64,000 bases of DNA from Candidatus Cloacimonetes bacterium 4572_55 (GTDB taxonomy: Bacteria; 4572-55): NCBI GenBank assembly GCA_002084765.1, contig NBMB01000009.1, positions 26,415 through 90,414 on the forward strand, given 5' to 3'. Made by a program: the position numbers and the translations under genes. This document shows, in pieces, positions 36,596 through 45,862 of the stretch. The notes beneath the pieces were generated by a model. The model did not search any database, was not told where the DNA came from, and was given only the letters and a program-made list of their open reading frames with translations. How positions within the stretch are numbered: the stretch's first letter is position 1; the number at the start of each line of letters is the position of its first letter.

Positions 36596-39580
36596 TTATA
36601 TCTGCGACTTCGTATCCGCCAGATCTGGGTTGGGATTTCGAATTTTTGCCAGATATGTGATCCGGGGCTTCAAATTTAATTCGCCAAGCATCGCATAATT
36701 TCGGTTATTCATTTTCGACTTCGACACGTTACTATTTTTATCCAGCATATTTCCAAAACGAATAGCGTCGGCTGGACAACTTTGCTGACATGCGGTGAGG
36801 ATTTCGCTATCTGCAAGCTCCCTGCCCTCTTTTTTTGCCTTGACTTTAGCCTGATTGATCCTTTGCGTGCAGAATGTGCATTTTTCCATCACACCCCGAG
36901 ACCGTACGCTAACGTCTGGGTTTTGAGCCATTTGGAAAACGTGCGGATAATCCTTCGTAAAGTTGAAAAAGTTGAAACGACGCACTTTATACGGACAATT
37001 ATTCGCGCAATATCGAGTCCCGATACAGCGGTTATAGACCATGACATTCAGTCCTTCTTCGTCATGAACTGTCGCCGCGACCGGACAAACTTGCTCGCAG
37101 GGGGCCATCTCGCAGTGAACGCAAGTAACAGGTTGATAAACCATTTCTGGATTTTGCAAGTCGCCGGAAAAGTATCGATCCAGCCGAATCCATGACATTT
37201 CCCGCCCTTTGCTCACCTGTTCTTTGCCGACAATCGGTATATTATTTTCGCTCTGGCAGGCGATCATACACGCGTTGCAGCCGGTGCAAGCATTCAGATC
37301 AATGGTCATTCCCCATTGATTTCCTTCGTCATACGGATGCTCTTTCCACAGCGATTCTAAAGGCGGATGCTCGACCATTTCCGCGGCAAAATGGGGATGT
37401 GATTGATACTCAGTCAGCGGAGCCTCACGAACCAACGCCCTGCCCTCCATGCTGCCATGATTCTGGGTATTGGCTAATTTATACCTCTTTCCAGTTGCTT
37501 TGACAGCGGCTCCGTGGGCAAAATCTTTCGCGCTGGTTTGGCGAAGCAGGTACGCGTTAAAACCGACGTTATTGCCGACTCTTCCCGCGGATGTCCTGCC
37601 GTATCCTAACGAAACCGCAATCGTATTATCCGCCTGACCCGGCATAATCCAAACCGGTAATTCCAGAGACCGACCTCGGCAGGTAAGAGAAACCATGTCC
37701 TCATTCTTTAGCCCCAGCTCTTTTGCGGTATTGAGGCTTATTAAAGCGGGATTATCCCAAGCCAATTTTGAGATCGGGTCCGGCGTCTCCTGCAGCCAGC
37801 CGTTGTTTGCATAACGCCCATCAAAAACGGAAGCGTCAGCGGCAAAAGTTATCTCTAACGCGTCTTTTGATAGATTTTCAATGTTCAGGCTTTTACTTAA
37901 ATTTCCCAGATTTTCAGAATTAAACCCAACCTCTTCGCTTTCATATAAATTTTCCTCGCACACACCGGAGTTGAGCGTTTTTCTCCATTTCTTTTCAAAA
38001 TCGAGTTCGGGGAATATAGACTTCCAGGTTTTTCGGACAATATCGTGAGCGTTTTCATCCTTACCGGTCACAATTAAATTAAGTAATTGGGCGCGCATAA
38101 CGCCATTAAACAGTGGCTCTATCAAAGGTTGCACAACGGATCGAACGCCGTCGTTCGAGCGAACATCTCCCCAGCTTTCCAGATAATGCGCCGCGGGAAT
38201 ATGCCAGGTGGTTTGTCTGGAAGTCTCATCAACATGGGAGCTGAAATGCACGGTATTTTTAACTTTTGCCAATTTGGCGGCAAAATCCATGTCCACCAGC
38301 GCGTTATAAACAGGATTTCCATCCATGATGATAAGCGTTTGAATTTTTCCATTATCAATAGACTCGACAAGTCTGTTTAATGAACTTAAAGAGGGCGGAA
38401 GCGCGTCTTTTAAACTTACATATCGAACACTGTTATTGGTATTTCCCAACCCATGGTTCATGACAGCCGCGAGGGCGTGCAGATAAGGCGGCTGGCGTTT
38501 ACCGGCGACAATCAAACTTTTTCCCTTATGCTTTTTCAGATCTTTAGCAATCGCCTGGATCCATTTTTGATGCGCGTCTCTATCAAATCCGTCCAATCTC
38601 ACATTTGGAATAGGAATCTCCAGCCCCTGATTTCGCAATTCTTTGGCAATCTCAAGGGCAAACGGAGCAACATGGGAACTGGGTAACCGCAATCTATGGT
38701 CAGACATGGCCCCGGTTGTGGAATACATATTTTCCACAACATAGAGACGATTCATGGTATCGTTTTCGGTTTTGAGACTGCGCGCTTCAGCAAATCCCCG
38801 GACTGCGGAAATTTCGTCGCTTTCAGCGTATAAAAAGTCGGAATCAAGGGAAACCACTATATCTGCTTTTGAATAATCATAAACCGGATAAATATTTTGC
38901 CCACTTATCGCTTTAATTCCATCATAGATATTTTCGTCGCTAACCGGTTCATAGACAGCCCATTGCGCCTCTGGAAAAGCGGCTGTGAACTCCTCATACA
39001 GGCGAAAAAGTGTGGGCGAAGCAAAAGACGAGCTCAATATTGCAAGCCCTCTGCCCTGGGATTCTATAAACGTTTTTTGCAATTCTTGATAAAACGATAC
39101 AAATTCAGACCAGGATGCCTCCTGCGCTTTGTTCCTCAGCGCGCCCGACCTATCGGGGTCATAGAGATTGAGGATAGACGCCTGAATTAAAGCACCAGAT
39201 TTTCCTTTTGTTAATCTATGGTTAATATTTCCTTCAATTTTTGTGGGACGCCCCACGCGGCTTTCCACTACAATGCCATAAGCACTTAAACCAAAAGGCA
39301 TTGCGCTGGCGTAAAACAGAGAGTTTCCCGGCGTAATATTTTCAGGAGCTTTCACATACGGGACAATTTTTTCAACTGGTCGCTGGCATCCAGCCAATCC
39401 GGCAAAAGCAATCGAAGCTCCCATAAGAGCCAGAAATTTTCTTCGCGATAGAGCACCGCCGGCTATTCCAGGTGGATTTTCAGGAAATTCGTTATCCAAA
39501 ATTTTTTTAAATTCCGGAGTTTCCGCCAATTGATCCAGGCTGCGCCAATATTTTACTCCATTATCCGTGCTAATTTTCAT
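36596..39580 (-). CDS. actB: ActB, molybdopterin-like/iron-sulfur fusion subunit of alternative complex III
   Basis: A 994-residue protein. It has a Tat-like signal (SRRKFLALMGASIAFAGLAGC), a large region related to molybdopterin oxidoreductases (ActB1) that in this family carries no molybdenum cofactor, and a C-terminal ferredoxin-like ActB2 part. ActB2 has four cluster motifs: CTGCNACMIACQ, CVHCEMAPCEQVCP, CIGTRYCANNCP and CTFCTQRI...CQQSCP, as expected for three [4Fe-4S] and one [3Fe-4S] cluster. It passes electrons from the ActC quinol site to the cytochrome subunits. The ATG at 39580 overlaps the actA stop as ATGA, so the two are coupled; a longer frame would run 150 bases into actA. Confidence 0.93.
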   Translation of the reverse strand: MKISTDNGVKYWRSLDQLAETPEFKKILDNEFPENPPGIAGGALSRRKFLALMGASIAFAGLAGCQRPVEKIVPYVKAPENITPGNSLFYASAMPFGLSAYGIVVESRVGRPTKIEGNINHRLTKGKSGALIQASILNLYDPDRSGALRNKAQEASWSEFVSFYQELQKTFIESQGRGLAILSSSFASPTLFRLYEEFTAAFPEAQWAVYEPVSDENIYDGIKAISGQNIYPVYDYSKADIVVSLDSDFLYAESDEISAVRGFAEARSLKTENDTMNRLYVVENMYSTTGAMSDHRLRLPSSHVAPFALEIAKELRNQGLEIPIPNVRLDGFDRDAHQKWIQAIAKDLKKHKGKSLIVAGKRQPPYLHALAAVMNHGLGNTNNSVRYVSLKDALPPSLSSLNRLVESIDNGKIQTLIIMDGNPVYNALVDMDFAAKLAKVKNTVHFSSHVDETSRQTTWHIPAAHYLESWGDVRSNDGVRSVVQPLIEPLFNGVMRAQLLNLIVTGKDENAHDIVRKTWKSIFPELDFEKKWRKTLNSGVCEENLYESEEVGFNSENLGNLSKSLNIENLSKDALEITFAADASVFDGRYANNGWLQETPDPISKLAWDNPALISLNTAKELGLKNEDMVSLTCRGRSLELPVWIMPGQADNTIAVSLGYGRTSAGRVGNNVGFNAYLLRQTSAKDFAHGAAVKATGKRYKLANTQNHGSMEGRALVREAPLTEYQSHPHFAAEMVEHPPLESLWKEHPYDEGNQWGMTIDLNACTGCNACMIACQSENNIPIVGKEQVSKGREMSWIRLDRYFSGDLQNPEMVYQPVTCVHCEMAPCEQVCPVAATVHDEEGLNVMVYNRCIGTRYCANNCPYKVRRFNFFNFTKDYPHVFQMAQNPDVSVRSRGVMEKCTFCTQRINQAKVKAKKEGRELADSEILTACQQSCPADAIRFGNMLDKNSNVSKSKMNNRNYAMLGELNLKPRITYLAKIRNPNPDLADTKSQI

Positions 39581-40224
39581 CGGTGACATCCTGAACAGGT
39601 GGTTGGGGGGGTGAGATTTTTTTCGCTCATTACCTGTGAGCCAAATTCGAGTTGGTTTTTCGGGTAAACATACTTCATAGTGATTATTTCGGAGGCGGGT
39701 CGCAAATGGTCTTTCGGCGCACGGTGGCATTCAAGACACCAGCTCATGCTTAAAGATTTTGTCTGGCGCACCCTTTCCATACTCTGCACGTCCCCATGGC
39801 AGGACTCGCAGCCCACCTGGGCAAAAATGTGCGCGCTGTGATCAAAATAGGTATAATCGGGCAATTTATAAACTTTTATCCACTCGATTGGCTTACTTTC
39901 GAACCAGCTATCTCGCACCAAAGCAAGCGATTCTTCATTTACTCCTATCAGGACATGACAGTTCATACAGGTTTGCGTTGGGGGGACGCCGGCTATTGCC
40001 GAACGCTCTACGCCAGTATGACAGTAGCGGCAATCAATTTTCAAGCTATCGACATGGGTTTTATGGCTGTATGCCACGGGCTGTTCGGGACTATACCCCA
40101 CATCCGTATATTCTGGGGAGGCAAAATACCAGAAAAATACCACAACCGAAACAGTGAGCAATACCGTCAACACCAAGACAAGCAATGGTATTCTATTTGA
40201 GAATTTCGGGAAAATTTGAGCCAA
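39577..40224 (-). CDS. actA: ActA, pentaheme cytochrome c of alternative complex III
   Basis: A 215-residue membrane-anchored cytochrome: one N-terminal helix (IPLLVLVLTVLLTVSVVVFF), then five CxxCH motifs (CRYCH, CMNCH, CESCH, CLECH and CSGCH). The region VAYSHKTHVDSLKIDCRYCH and GVPPTQTCMNCH are ActA signatures. It opens the act-cco-nos block. Upstream on the minus strand a TTGACA (40444-40449) could be a -35 box, but no good -10 follows, so the promoter is undecided. Confidence 0.93.
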   Translation of the reverse strand: MAQIFPKFSNRIPLLVLVLTVLLTVSVVVFFWYFASPEYTDVGYSPEQPVAYSHKTHVDSLKIDCRYCHTGVERSAIAGVPPTQTCMNCHVLIGVNEESLALVRDSWFESKPIEWIKVYKLPDYTYFDHSAHIFAQVGCESCHGDVQSMERVRQTKSLSMSWCLECHRAPKDHLRPASEIITMKYVYPKNQLEFGSQVMSEKNLTPPTTCSGCHR

Positions 40225-40898
40225 GTTTGAACCTTTTTTTAAGTTTTCGTCTTTTTAAATTCTCGCCTTATCAATATTTCCGCAATCTGTACGATTTATT
40301 GCCAAAAAAACAAAAAACGCAGAATTCCATCGTGTAAATAAATATGCAAATATAATAAAATAGATAAAATAGAGGGGGGTTTCACAAAATTTCATATCGA
40401 CAGAAAAATACGACAAGCTAAGTCAACATTTTTCTTGTTAAAATGTCAAGGTTTTTTAAAAAAAAAATTCTATGAACCGAGAAATATTAAGATTATGACT
40501 TCTTGAGGTGTCTAAACACTATTATACCGAATTCCTCCCCGCGATCATTGAGGCGGCAGCCGAGAAAGGTGCGGCGATGAAAAAAAAAACATCGTCGGAA
40601 AGCCGATTCTGGAAAAAAGCGACCCATTTTTTTTGTTTTTGCTTTTCTCACGACTTCTCTCCTTGGTTCGAATTTTTTTCTATTGGAAAAGAGACCCAGC
40701 GTGGTCGGATCGTCAACGTTCAGTCCTTTTGGAACCCCCACGCCTTCGTCCTCGTCGATCTCTTCAAAAATGAACCTTTCCTTATAAAAATAATTGACTT
40801 ATGATGAATGATTAATTAAATTAACCCCATGTTATGTTTTACTGCTATAAAAATCCTAATTTTATGAGAAAACGTATTGTCGAGGAGGAAAAGAAAGA
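40225..40898. other. Divergent intergenic region between actA and hppA
   Basis: This 674-base gap separates the minus-strand respiratory block from plus-strand hppA and must hold both promoters. It has TTGACA (40444-40449) and TTGACT (40421-40426) elements on the minus strand, and an AT-rich stretch with TATAAA (about 40850) before hppA. I found no FNR-type TTGAT-N4-ATCAA site. Between 40490 and 40800 short frames exist on both strands; the minus-strand one reads plausibly as coding (FEEIDEDEGVGVP, VDDPTTLGLFS) but has no ATG or SD and no family I recognise. It may be a decayed gene. Confidence 0.4.
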
Positions 40899-42983
40899 GT
40901 GGAAAATTTGTTGTATGCCGTGCCTGCGGTGGGCGTAATCGCCCTGGTGTTTGCATATGTTAGATCGAAATGGATTGTCCGTCAGGAGATCGGGACGGAG
41001 CGGATGAAGGAGATTTCCGGTTATATTCGAGAAGGTGCTATGGCGTTCCTTGCCAGCGAATATAAAGCGCTGGCGATTTTTGTAGCAGTTGTAGCGATCC
41101 TGCTGGGAGTCTCGAACGCCGGCATGGCGGAGAGCCATCCACTTGTCGCGTTATCATTTCTCATTGGGGCTATCTGCTCTGGATTGGCTGGTTTTTTTGG
41201 GATGCGGATTGCGACCCTTGCAAATGTGCGCACTGCACACGCGGCTCGTACCGGATTGGCGCAAGCACTGTCCATCGCATTTTCCGGCGGATCCGTCATG
41301 GGAATGTCAGTGGTCGGACTGGGAGTCATTGGTCTTTCCGTTTTATTGATTTTTTATCTGAAGATATTCGGCGTCAATTTAACCAATTCGCCGATCATAG
41401 AGGTTAGCCGGATATTGAGTATACTGGCAGGGTTCTCCTTAGGCGCGAGTTCCATTGCTCTATTTGCCCGAGTTGGCGGCGGTATTTATACCAAGGCCGC
41501 GGATGTGGGCGCGGATCTGGTCGGTAAGGTGGAAGCCGGCATCCCAGAGGATGATCCCCGAAATCCCGCGGTGATAGCGGACAATGTGGGCGATAATGTG
41601 GGAGACGTCGCAGGAATGGGAGCCGATCTGTTTGAGTCTTATGTCGGCGCGATTATTGGAGCTATGGTGATTGGAGCGGTCTGGTATCCGAATATCAACA
41701 ACTATAACGCGGTAATTTTGCCTCTTGTATTGGCTGCCGCCGGCATTTTTGCGTCCATTATCGGCTCATTTTTCGTCAAAACCAAGGAAGGCGGAAACCC
41801 GCAAAAAGCACTCAATACCGGTATGTTGGTCGCTGGAGTATTGATGCTGATCGCGACATTTCTGCTCACCCGGAATATGATCCCCGTGGAATTTCAACTA
41901 CCGAACGGCACCACATCTTCGGCAATGGGCGTTTTTTGGGCAACGATCGTAGGGTTGGTCGCGGGAACTATAATTGGATTTATCACCGAATATTACACCT
42001 CTGATCATTATTCACCAGTGCGCAAGATCGCGGAAGAGTCAAAGACCGGCGTAGCCACGAACATCATTGCGGGTCTTGGATCGGGTATGGCATCCACTAC
42101 GGGACCGTTGTTGGTGATTGCCGTCGCCATTGTGCTTTCTTATCAACAGGCAGGTCTATACGGCATCGCCATAGCCGCGTTAGGGATGCTCTCCATCACC
42201 GGGATTCAGTTAGCGGTTGACGCATACGGACCCATTGCGGATAATGCCGGCGGCATCGCGGAGATGTGCAATCTGGGAGAAGAGGTGCGCAGCCGAACCG
42301 ACCGCCTGGACGCGGTAGGAAATACCACCGCGGCTATCGGCAAAGGATTTGCCATCGGATCCGCGGCTTTGACAGCTCTGGCTCTATTTTCTGCGTATAG
42401 CTCGGTGGTCGGTTTACAGGAAATCAATATTATGGAGCCGACCGTGATGGCGGGCTTATTTGTGGGGGGGATGCTACCCTTTCTTTTTTCCTCATTCTCC
42501 ATGAAAGCAGTGGGAAGAGCGGCTGGACAGATGATCGAAGAAGTGCGGCGTCAGTTCCGGGAGATTCCCGGTTTGATGGAAGGTCAGGCAGAAGCGGAAT
42601 ACGCCAAATGCGTTACGATCGCCACTGCCGCGGCAATCAAAGAGATGATTGCGCCGGGATTGATCGCCGTGATCACACCAGTTCTTGTCGGATTTATTTT
42701 TGGACCTATGGTCCTCGGCGGTCTTTTAGCGGGAACAACAGTCTCCGGCGTACTGCTGGCTATTTTTATGGCAAATGCCGGCGGCGCATGGGATAATGCG
42801 AAAAAATATGTCGAGACTACCGGCGTGTATGGCGGAAAAGGAAGCGATGTTCATAAGGCGACTGTAGTCGGCGATACGGTCGGAGATCCATTTAAAGATA
42901 CAGCGGGACCTTCGCTGAATATCCTGATCAAACTTATGAGCGTGGTCAGCCTGGTCATTGCGCCATTATTAGCTGCGATGTAG
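40899..42983 (+). CDS. hppA: Membrane-bound ion-translocating pyrophosphatase, K+-dependent type
   Basis: A 694-residue, about 16-helix inner-membrane enzyme that couples PPi hydrolysis to export of H+ and/or Na+. The catalytic signatures are present: [55 protein letters not shown] and [17 protein letters not shown]. The [11 protein letters not shown] stretch has Ala (not Lys) at the determinant position, which marks the K+-dependent subfamily. A Glu follows DLF (DLFESY), where plant-type H+-PPases have Gly; this Glu is shared by Na+-PPases and dual Na+/H+ enzymes, so the ion is undecided. The start is GTG, supported by a GAGGAGG SD nine bases upstream. It transcribes away from the respiratory block. 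Confidence 0.95.
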   Translation: MENLLYAVPAVGVIALVFAYVRSKWIVRQEIGTERMKEISGYIREGAMAFLASEYKALAIFVAVVAILLGVSNAGMAESHPLVALSFLIGAICSGLAGFFGMRIATLANVRTAHAARTGLAQALSIAFSGGSVMGMSVVGLGVIGLSVLLIFYLKIFGVNLTNSPIIEVSRILSILAGFSLGASSIALFARVGGGIYTKAADVGADLVGKVEAGIPEDDPRNPAVIADNVGDNVGDVAGMGADLFESYVGAIIGAMVIGAVWYPNINNYNAVILPLVLAAAGIFASIIGSFFVKTKEGGNPQKALNTGMLVAGVLMLIATFLLTRNMIPVEFQLPNGTTSSAMGVFWATIVGLVAGTIIGFITEYYTSDHYSPVRKIAEESKTGVATNIIAGLGSGMASTTGPLLVIAVAIVLSYQQAGLYGIAIAALGMLSITGIQLAVDAYGPIADNAGGIAEMCNLGEEVRSRTDRLDAVGNTTAAIGKGFAIGSAALTALALFSAYSSVVGLQEINIMEPTVMAGLFVGGMLPFLFSSFSMKAVGRAAGQMIEEVRRQFREIPGLMEGQAEAEYAKCVTIATAAAIKEMIAPGLIAVITPVLVGFIFGPMVLGGLLAGTTVSGVLLAIFMANAGGAWDNAKKYVETTGVYGGKGSDVHKATVVGDTVGDPFKDTAGPSLNILIKLMSVVSLVIAPLLAAM

Positions 42984-43000
42984 CTCTATCATTGAAAAAA

Positions 43001-43030
43001 ACAAGACCCCGCCGATCAGCGGGGTCTTGT
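43001..43030 (-). terminator. Terminator for the ior operon, between convergent hppA and iorB
   Basis: ACAAGACCCCGC (43001-43012), loop CGATCA, GCGGGGTCTTGT (43019-43030): a perfect 12-bp stem. The T run follows it on the minus strand (A run at 42995-43000), so it ends iorB transcripts best. On the plus strand no T run follows, though the stem may still protect the hppA 3' end. Confidence 0.82.
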
Positions 43031-43072
43031 AAAAAAATGACTTTGAAAAATGTATAACTCGTTTCAAGCAAA

Positions 43073-43651
43073 TTATTTCGGAGCACCCACTTCTCGACCT
43101 AATCGAAAAGCCTTCAGATTGATTTCCACCACTTTTTCGCCTTTTCGACCAAATAATTCCCGGATGGAATTTTCCATAGTCTCTATTTTCAGCGGCAGAT
43201 AGTGAGACGCCGCGCCAGACAGAACCATGTTGGTAGCTCGTGGGGAGCCAGCCTGTTTCGCCAATTTATCCGCGTCAATTTGGATCGAATTTGGTAAGGC
43301 GTCGATCTTGGCAAGCACCTTATCCATATCAGGATAGTTCGTGATGTTGACCACTGGTTTCGTCGCGGTAATCAAGATGCTGTCCCGAGACAAGTATTGC
43401 ACATACCGCAGACTTTCCATCGGCTCCATGCTCAGGATCATAGAGGCATGGCCAAGCGGAATAAGATCGCTGGCAATGGCTTGATCCGATAAGCGCAGGT
43501 TGGACGAGACCGCCCCGCCTCTTTGCGACATGCCATGAACTTCGGCTTGTTTTACCGTCAAGCCCTCTTTCATCGCGCTGGAGGCAATGATAACCGATAC
43601 GGAAAGGACGCCCTGCCCACCCACGCCGGCTAGTATCATATCATACTTCAT
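43073..43651 (-). CDS. iorB: Indolepyruvate ferredoxin oxidoreductase, beta subunit
   Basis: A 192-residue cytoplasmic protein of the 2-oxoacid:ferredoxin oxidoreductase gamma/IorB family. It opens with the nucleotide-fold motif MILAGVGGQGVLSVSVIIAS and has VKQAEVHGMSQRGGAVSSNL, conserved in IorB. With IorA it decarboxylates aryl pyruvates (from aromatic amino acids) to aryl-acetyl-CoA and reduces ferredoxin. A GAGGTG SD precedes the ATG. It follows iorA by 48 bases and is followed by a strong terminator. Confidence 0.9.
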   Translation of the reverse strand: MKYDMILAGVGGQGVLSVSVIIASSAMKEGLTVKQAEVHGMSQRGGAVSSNLRLSDQAIASDLIPLGHASMILSMEPMESLRYVQYLSRDSILITATKPVVNITNYPDMDKVLAKIDALPNSIQIDADKLAKQAGSPRATNMVLSGAASHYLPLKIETMENSIRELFGRKGEKVVEINLKAFRLGREVGAPK

Positions 43652-43699
43652 ATTTCACCTCGTTTTTTACGATTTTGTGATTGAATTTGTGATTTATGA

Positions 43700-45313
43700 C
43701 TACGCCTTTTTTTCCTTCCTAAGCCGTTTGGTGATCTCGATGCACTCTCGTACCGCAATAATCACCGACAAGCCGTGATATTCAATCTCCTTCCGGATGA
43801 TCTTCGCATTCTTCTCGGTGTCTTTTTTATGCGCGTGTACCACATGGAAGTGTTTCGAGTCCACGCCCACACCGAGAACGATCTGCTCGATCCGAGACGA
43901 TGGCAGCATAGTCGGTTGTCCGCCGGTCATTGCCACGCCCTCATTATCCATAATAAGCAGGGTCATATCAGTGTTCCCGGCAACAGCGTCGATCAGAGGA
44001 GTGACGCCGGAATGCAGAAATGTGCTGTCTCCGATGACTGCGAGAACCGGGTAAAGTCCAGCCTCGGACGCGCCTTTGGCAACACTGATCGACGCACCCA
44101 TATTTACGCATGTTTCGACCGCGGAATAGGGGGGAAGTGCTCCCAATGTATAACAGCCGATATCCGACGTGACAGTGCCGTCGTCAAATCCCTCCATCGC
44201 CTTCTTCAGCGCGTCAAAGGAGTCCGCATGGGGACAACCCTTGCACAACATCGGCGGGCGGCCGACAATCGGCAGATCGCCTGTGTCCAACTCGTCGTTT
44301 TTCGGCAATCCCAACGCGGGTCGGATATTGTCCGGGTTCAGCTCTCCAGTAATCGGCACATGACCTGACTCCTTGCCCAAAATTTCAATGTCAGAGTCCA
44401 GGATGCCACGCATAAAACGCTCCAAATAGGGGTAGCCTTCTTCCAATATGATCACTTTATCGCAGGATTCGGCTAATTTACGAATTTTTTTATAAGGGAG
44501 CGGGTACGCGCTGATATGAAGATGGGACGGCTTATAATCCAGCTCGTCAGCCACTTCGATAAAGTAGTTCCGAGAAATTCCAGTGGTGATCACGCCGATC
44601 TTCTGGTCGTTTTCGCTTATTGTGTTCAACGTCAGCGGATTGTTTGACGTGGTCTCGCAATATTCTTTCATCGCGTCGTATTGATCCAACAGTATGCTCC
44701 ATTGCCGACGGGCATTAGACGGGAGCAAAATCCAGGAGCTCGAATCTTTCACCTTGCATATTTCGTTTTCTGCTCGAGCCTCTCGAACCTGGACCACAGA
44801 GCGACTGTGCGCCAGGCGAGTCACCAGGCGGACCATAACCGGAATCTTAAATTTTTCCGAAAGATCAAACGCCTCGCGAGTCATCTCATACGCTTCTTGC
44901 TGATTTGCTGGCTCCAAGCAAATAATGCGAGCAAAGTCGGCAAAATAGCGGCTGTCCTGCTCGTTCTGAGAACTGTGCATACCAGGGTCGTCGGCAACGA
45001 CAAGAACTACCCCGCCGTTGATCGATAAAATAGCCGAATTCACAAAAGGGTCCGCCGCCACATTCAACCCCACATGTTTCATCGAAACCATGGTTCGCTT
45101 TCCGGCAAATGAAACGCCGAGTGCCTCTTCGTATGAGGTCTTTTCGTTCACACACCAGTAAGCTAACGGCTTGTCATGCTTTTTTGAATATTGAATCAAA
45201 TACTCCATGATCTCCGTGGAAGGCGTGCCGGGATAGGCGTATCCGACCGATAGTCCCGAATGAATCGCCCCTACGGCAACAGCTTCATCTCCAAGTAATA
45301 CCATGTCCGGCAT
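43700..45313 (-). CDS. iorA: Indolepyruvate oxidoreductase, alpha subunit without ferredoxin domain
   Basis: A protein of about 537 residues. It begins MPDMVLLGDEAVAVGAIHSG with the pyrimidine-domain motif VGYAYPGTPSTEIMEYL. The ThDP-binding domain has CKGCPHADSFDALKK, SDIGCYTLG, GDSTFLHSGVTPL and LLIMDNEGVAMTGGQPT. IorA is normally over 600 residues with a C-terminal domain holding two [4Fe-4S] clusters; here the protein stops after VIIAVRECIEITKRLRKEKK, so that domain is missing and the stop looks natural rather than frameshifted. Electrons must leave through another protein or the enzyme runs differently. The start at 45313 has a GGAGACTCCT SD; the upstream 44 codons are AT-rich and unlike IorA. 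Confidence 0.9.
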   Translation of the reverse strand: MPDMVLLGDEAVAVGAIHSGLSVGYAYPGTPSTEIMEYLIQYSKKHDKPLAYWCVNEKTSYEEALGVSFAGKRTMVSMKHVGLNVAADPFVNSAILSINGGVVLVVADDPGMHSSQNEQDSRYFADFARIICLEPANQQEAYEMTREAFDLSEKFKIPVMVRLVTRLAHSRSVVQVREARAENEICKVKDSSSWILLPSNARRQWSILLDQYDAMKEYCETTSNNPLTLNTISENDQKIGVITTGISRNYFIEVADELDYKPSHLHISAYPLPYKKIRKLAESCDKVIILEEGYPYLERFMRGILDSDIEILGKESGHVPITGELNPDNIRPALGLPKNDELDTGDLPIVGRPPMLCKGCPHADSFDALKKAMEGFDDGTVTSDIGCYTLGALPPYSAVETCVNMGASISVAKGASEAGLYPVLAVIGDSTFLHSGVTPLIDAVAGNTDMTLLIMDNEGVAMTGGQPTMLPSSRIEQIVLGVGVDSKHFHVVHAHKKDTEKNAKIIRKEIEYHGLSVIIAVRECIEITKRLRKEKKA

Positions 45314-45416
45314 AGGAGTCTCCTTATATTTTATAAAGACTATAAAAATTGTCCGAAAAAAATAAAAAAAAATCGATTTTCGAATTATTGAATATACGCC
45401 CAAATATAACTGGATT

Positions 45417-45445
45417 AATATCAGCGAATTTTCTATATTTGTCAA
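45417..45445 (-). promoter_or_regulatory. Candidate sigma-70-type promoter for iorA-iorB
   Basis: On the minus strand TTGACA (45440-45445), 17-base spacer, GATATT (45417-45422), about 105 bases before the iorA start. Confidence 0.5.
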
Positions 45446-45627
45446 GTGTTTATTTTGTGATTATGTCTTGTTAATTGGCGACGCCGCCAATACAAATCGG
45501 ATCCAATACTCTCGACAATCTTATGACGCTCTGGTCGGAAGCGTTCCGAAAAAGCATCCTAAGGATGAAGGCGAAAACGCTATAAACCTTCTCATGATAT
45601 GGAGAACAGGCTTTTATAACGCATCAC

Positions 45628-45673
45628 GCCTCGCTCCATTCCTTAATAAGGAGAGGGAACGAGGCACTTTTTT
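45628..45673 (+). terminator. Orphan terminator-like hairpin on the plus strand
   Basis: GCCTCG (45628-45633) pairs with CGAGGC (45660-45665); the inner arms pair with several mismatches around an AATA loop; six T follow (45668-45673). No plus-strand gene precedes it. The 450-base gap 45314-45764 holds this, the iorA promoter, and no protein gene I can support. Confidence 0.45.
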
Positions 45674-45764
45674 CGTTTGTCCGTTAGTAAAACAATTTAC
45701 TTCAAGTCGTTATTAACTCAAAATAGTGTATGTTTCAACCGAACAACCTACCGGAAAATCTTCC

Positions 45765-45862
45765 TTATTTGAGGAGCAGCATCTGTTTGGTTTGGTCAAA
45801 TGACCCTGCTTCCATGCGATAGAAATACAGTCCGCTGGCCACTGGTTCGCCATTCTCGCAGA
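45765..45862 (-). pseudogene. 3' remnant of a secreted protein with sorting domain
   Basis: In this frame the minus strand reads ENGEPVASGLYFYRMEAG, then SFDQTKQMLLLK and a stop at 45765-45767. This is the last part of a type IX-style C-terminal sorting domain, near-identical in pattern to the end of the frameshifted gene at 46674 (VASGLYFYRLE...RRMLLLK). Upstream the frame hits a stop at about 45863 and the transposase fragment begins. The rest of the gene is missing. Confidence 0.75.

Noticed and set aside
40225-40490. FNR/NNR-type site (TTGAT-N4-ATCAA) before actA
   Set aside because: No match with acceptable half-sites was found; the TTGT...TCAA near 40435 is too poor.
40508-40804. 98-codon plus-strand frame upstream of hppA
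   Set aside because: Cys/Phe-rich low-complexity translation driven by A/T runs; no family recognised and the opposite strand looks more coding.
45468-45716. 82-codon plus-strand frame upstream of the transposase fragment
   Set aside because: It reads straight through the hairpin and T run at 45628-45673, has no SD and shows no protein-like pattern.
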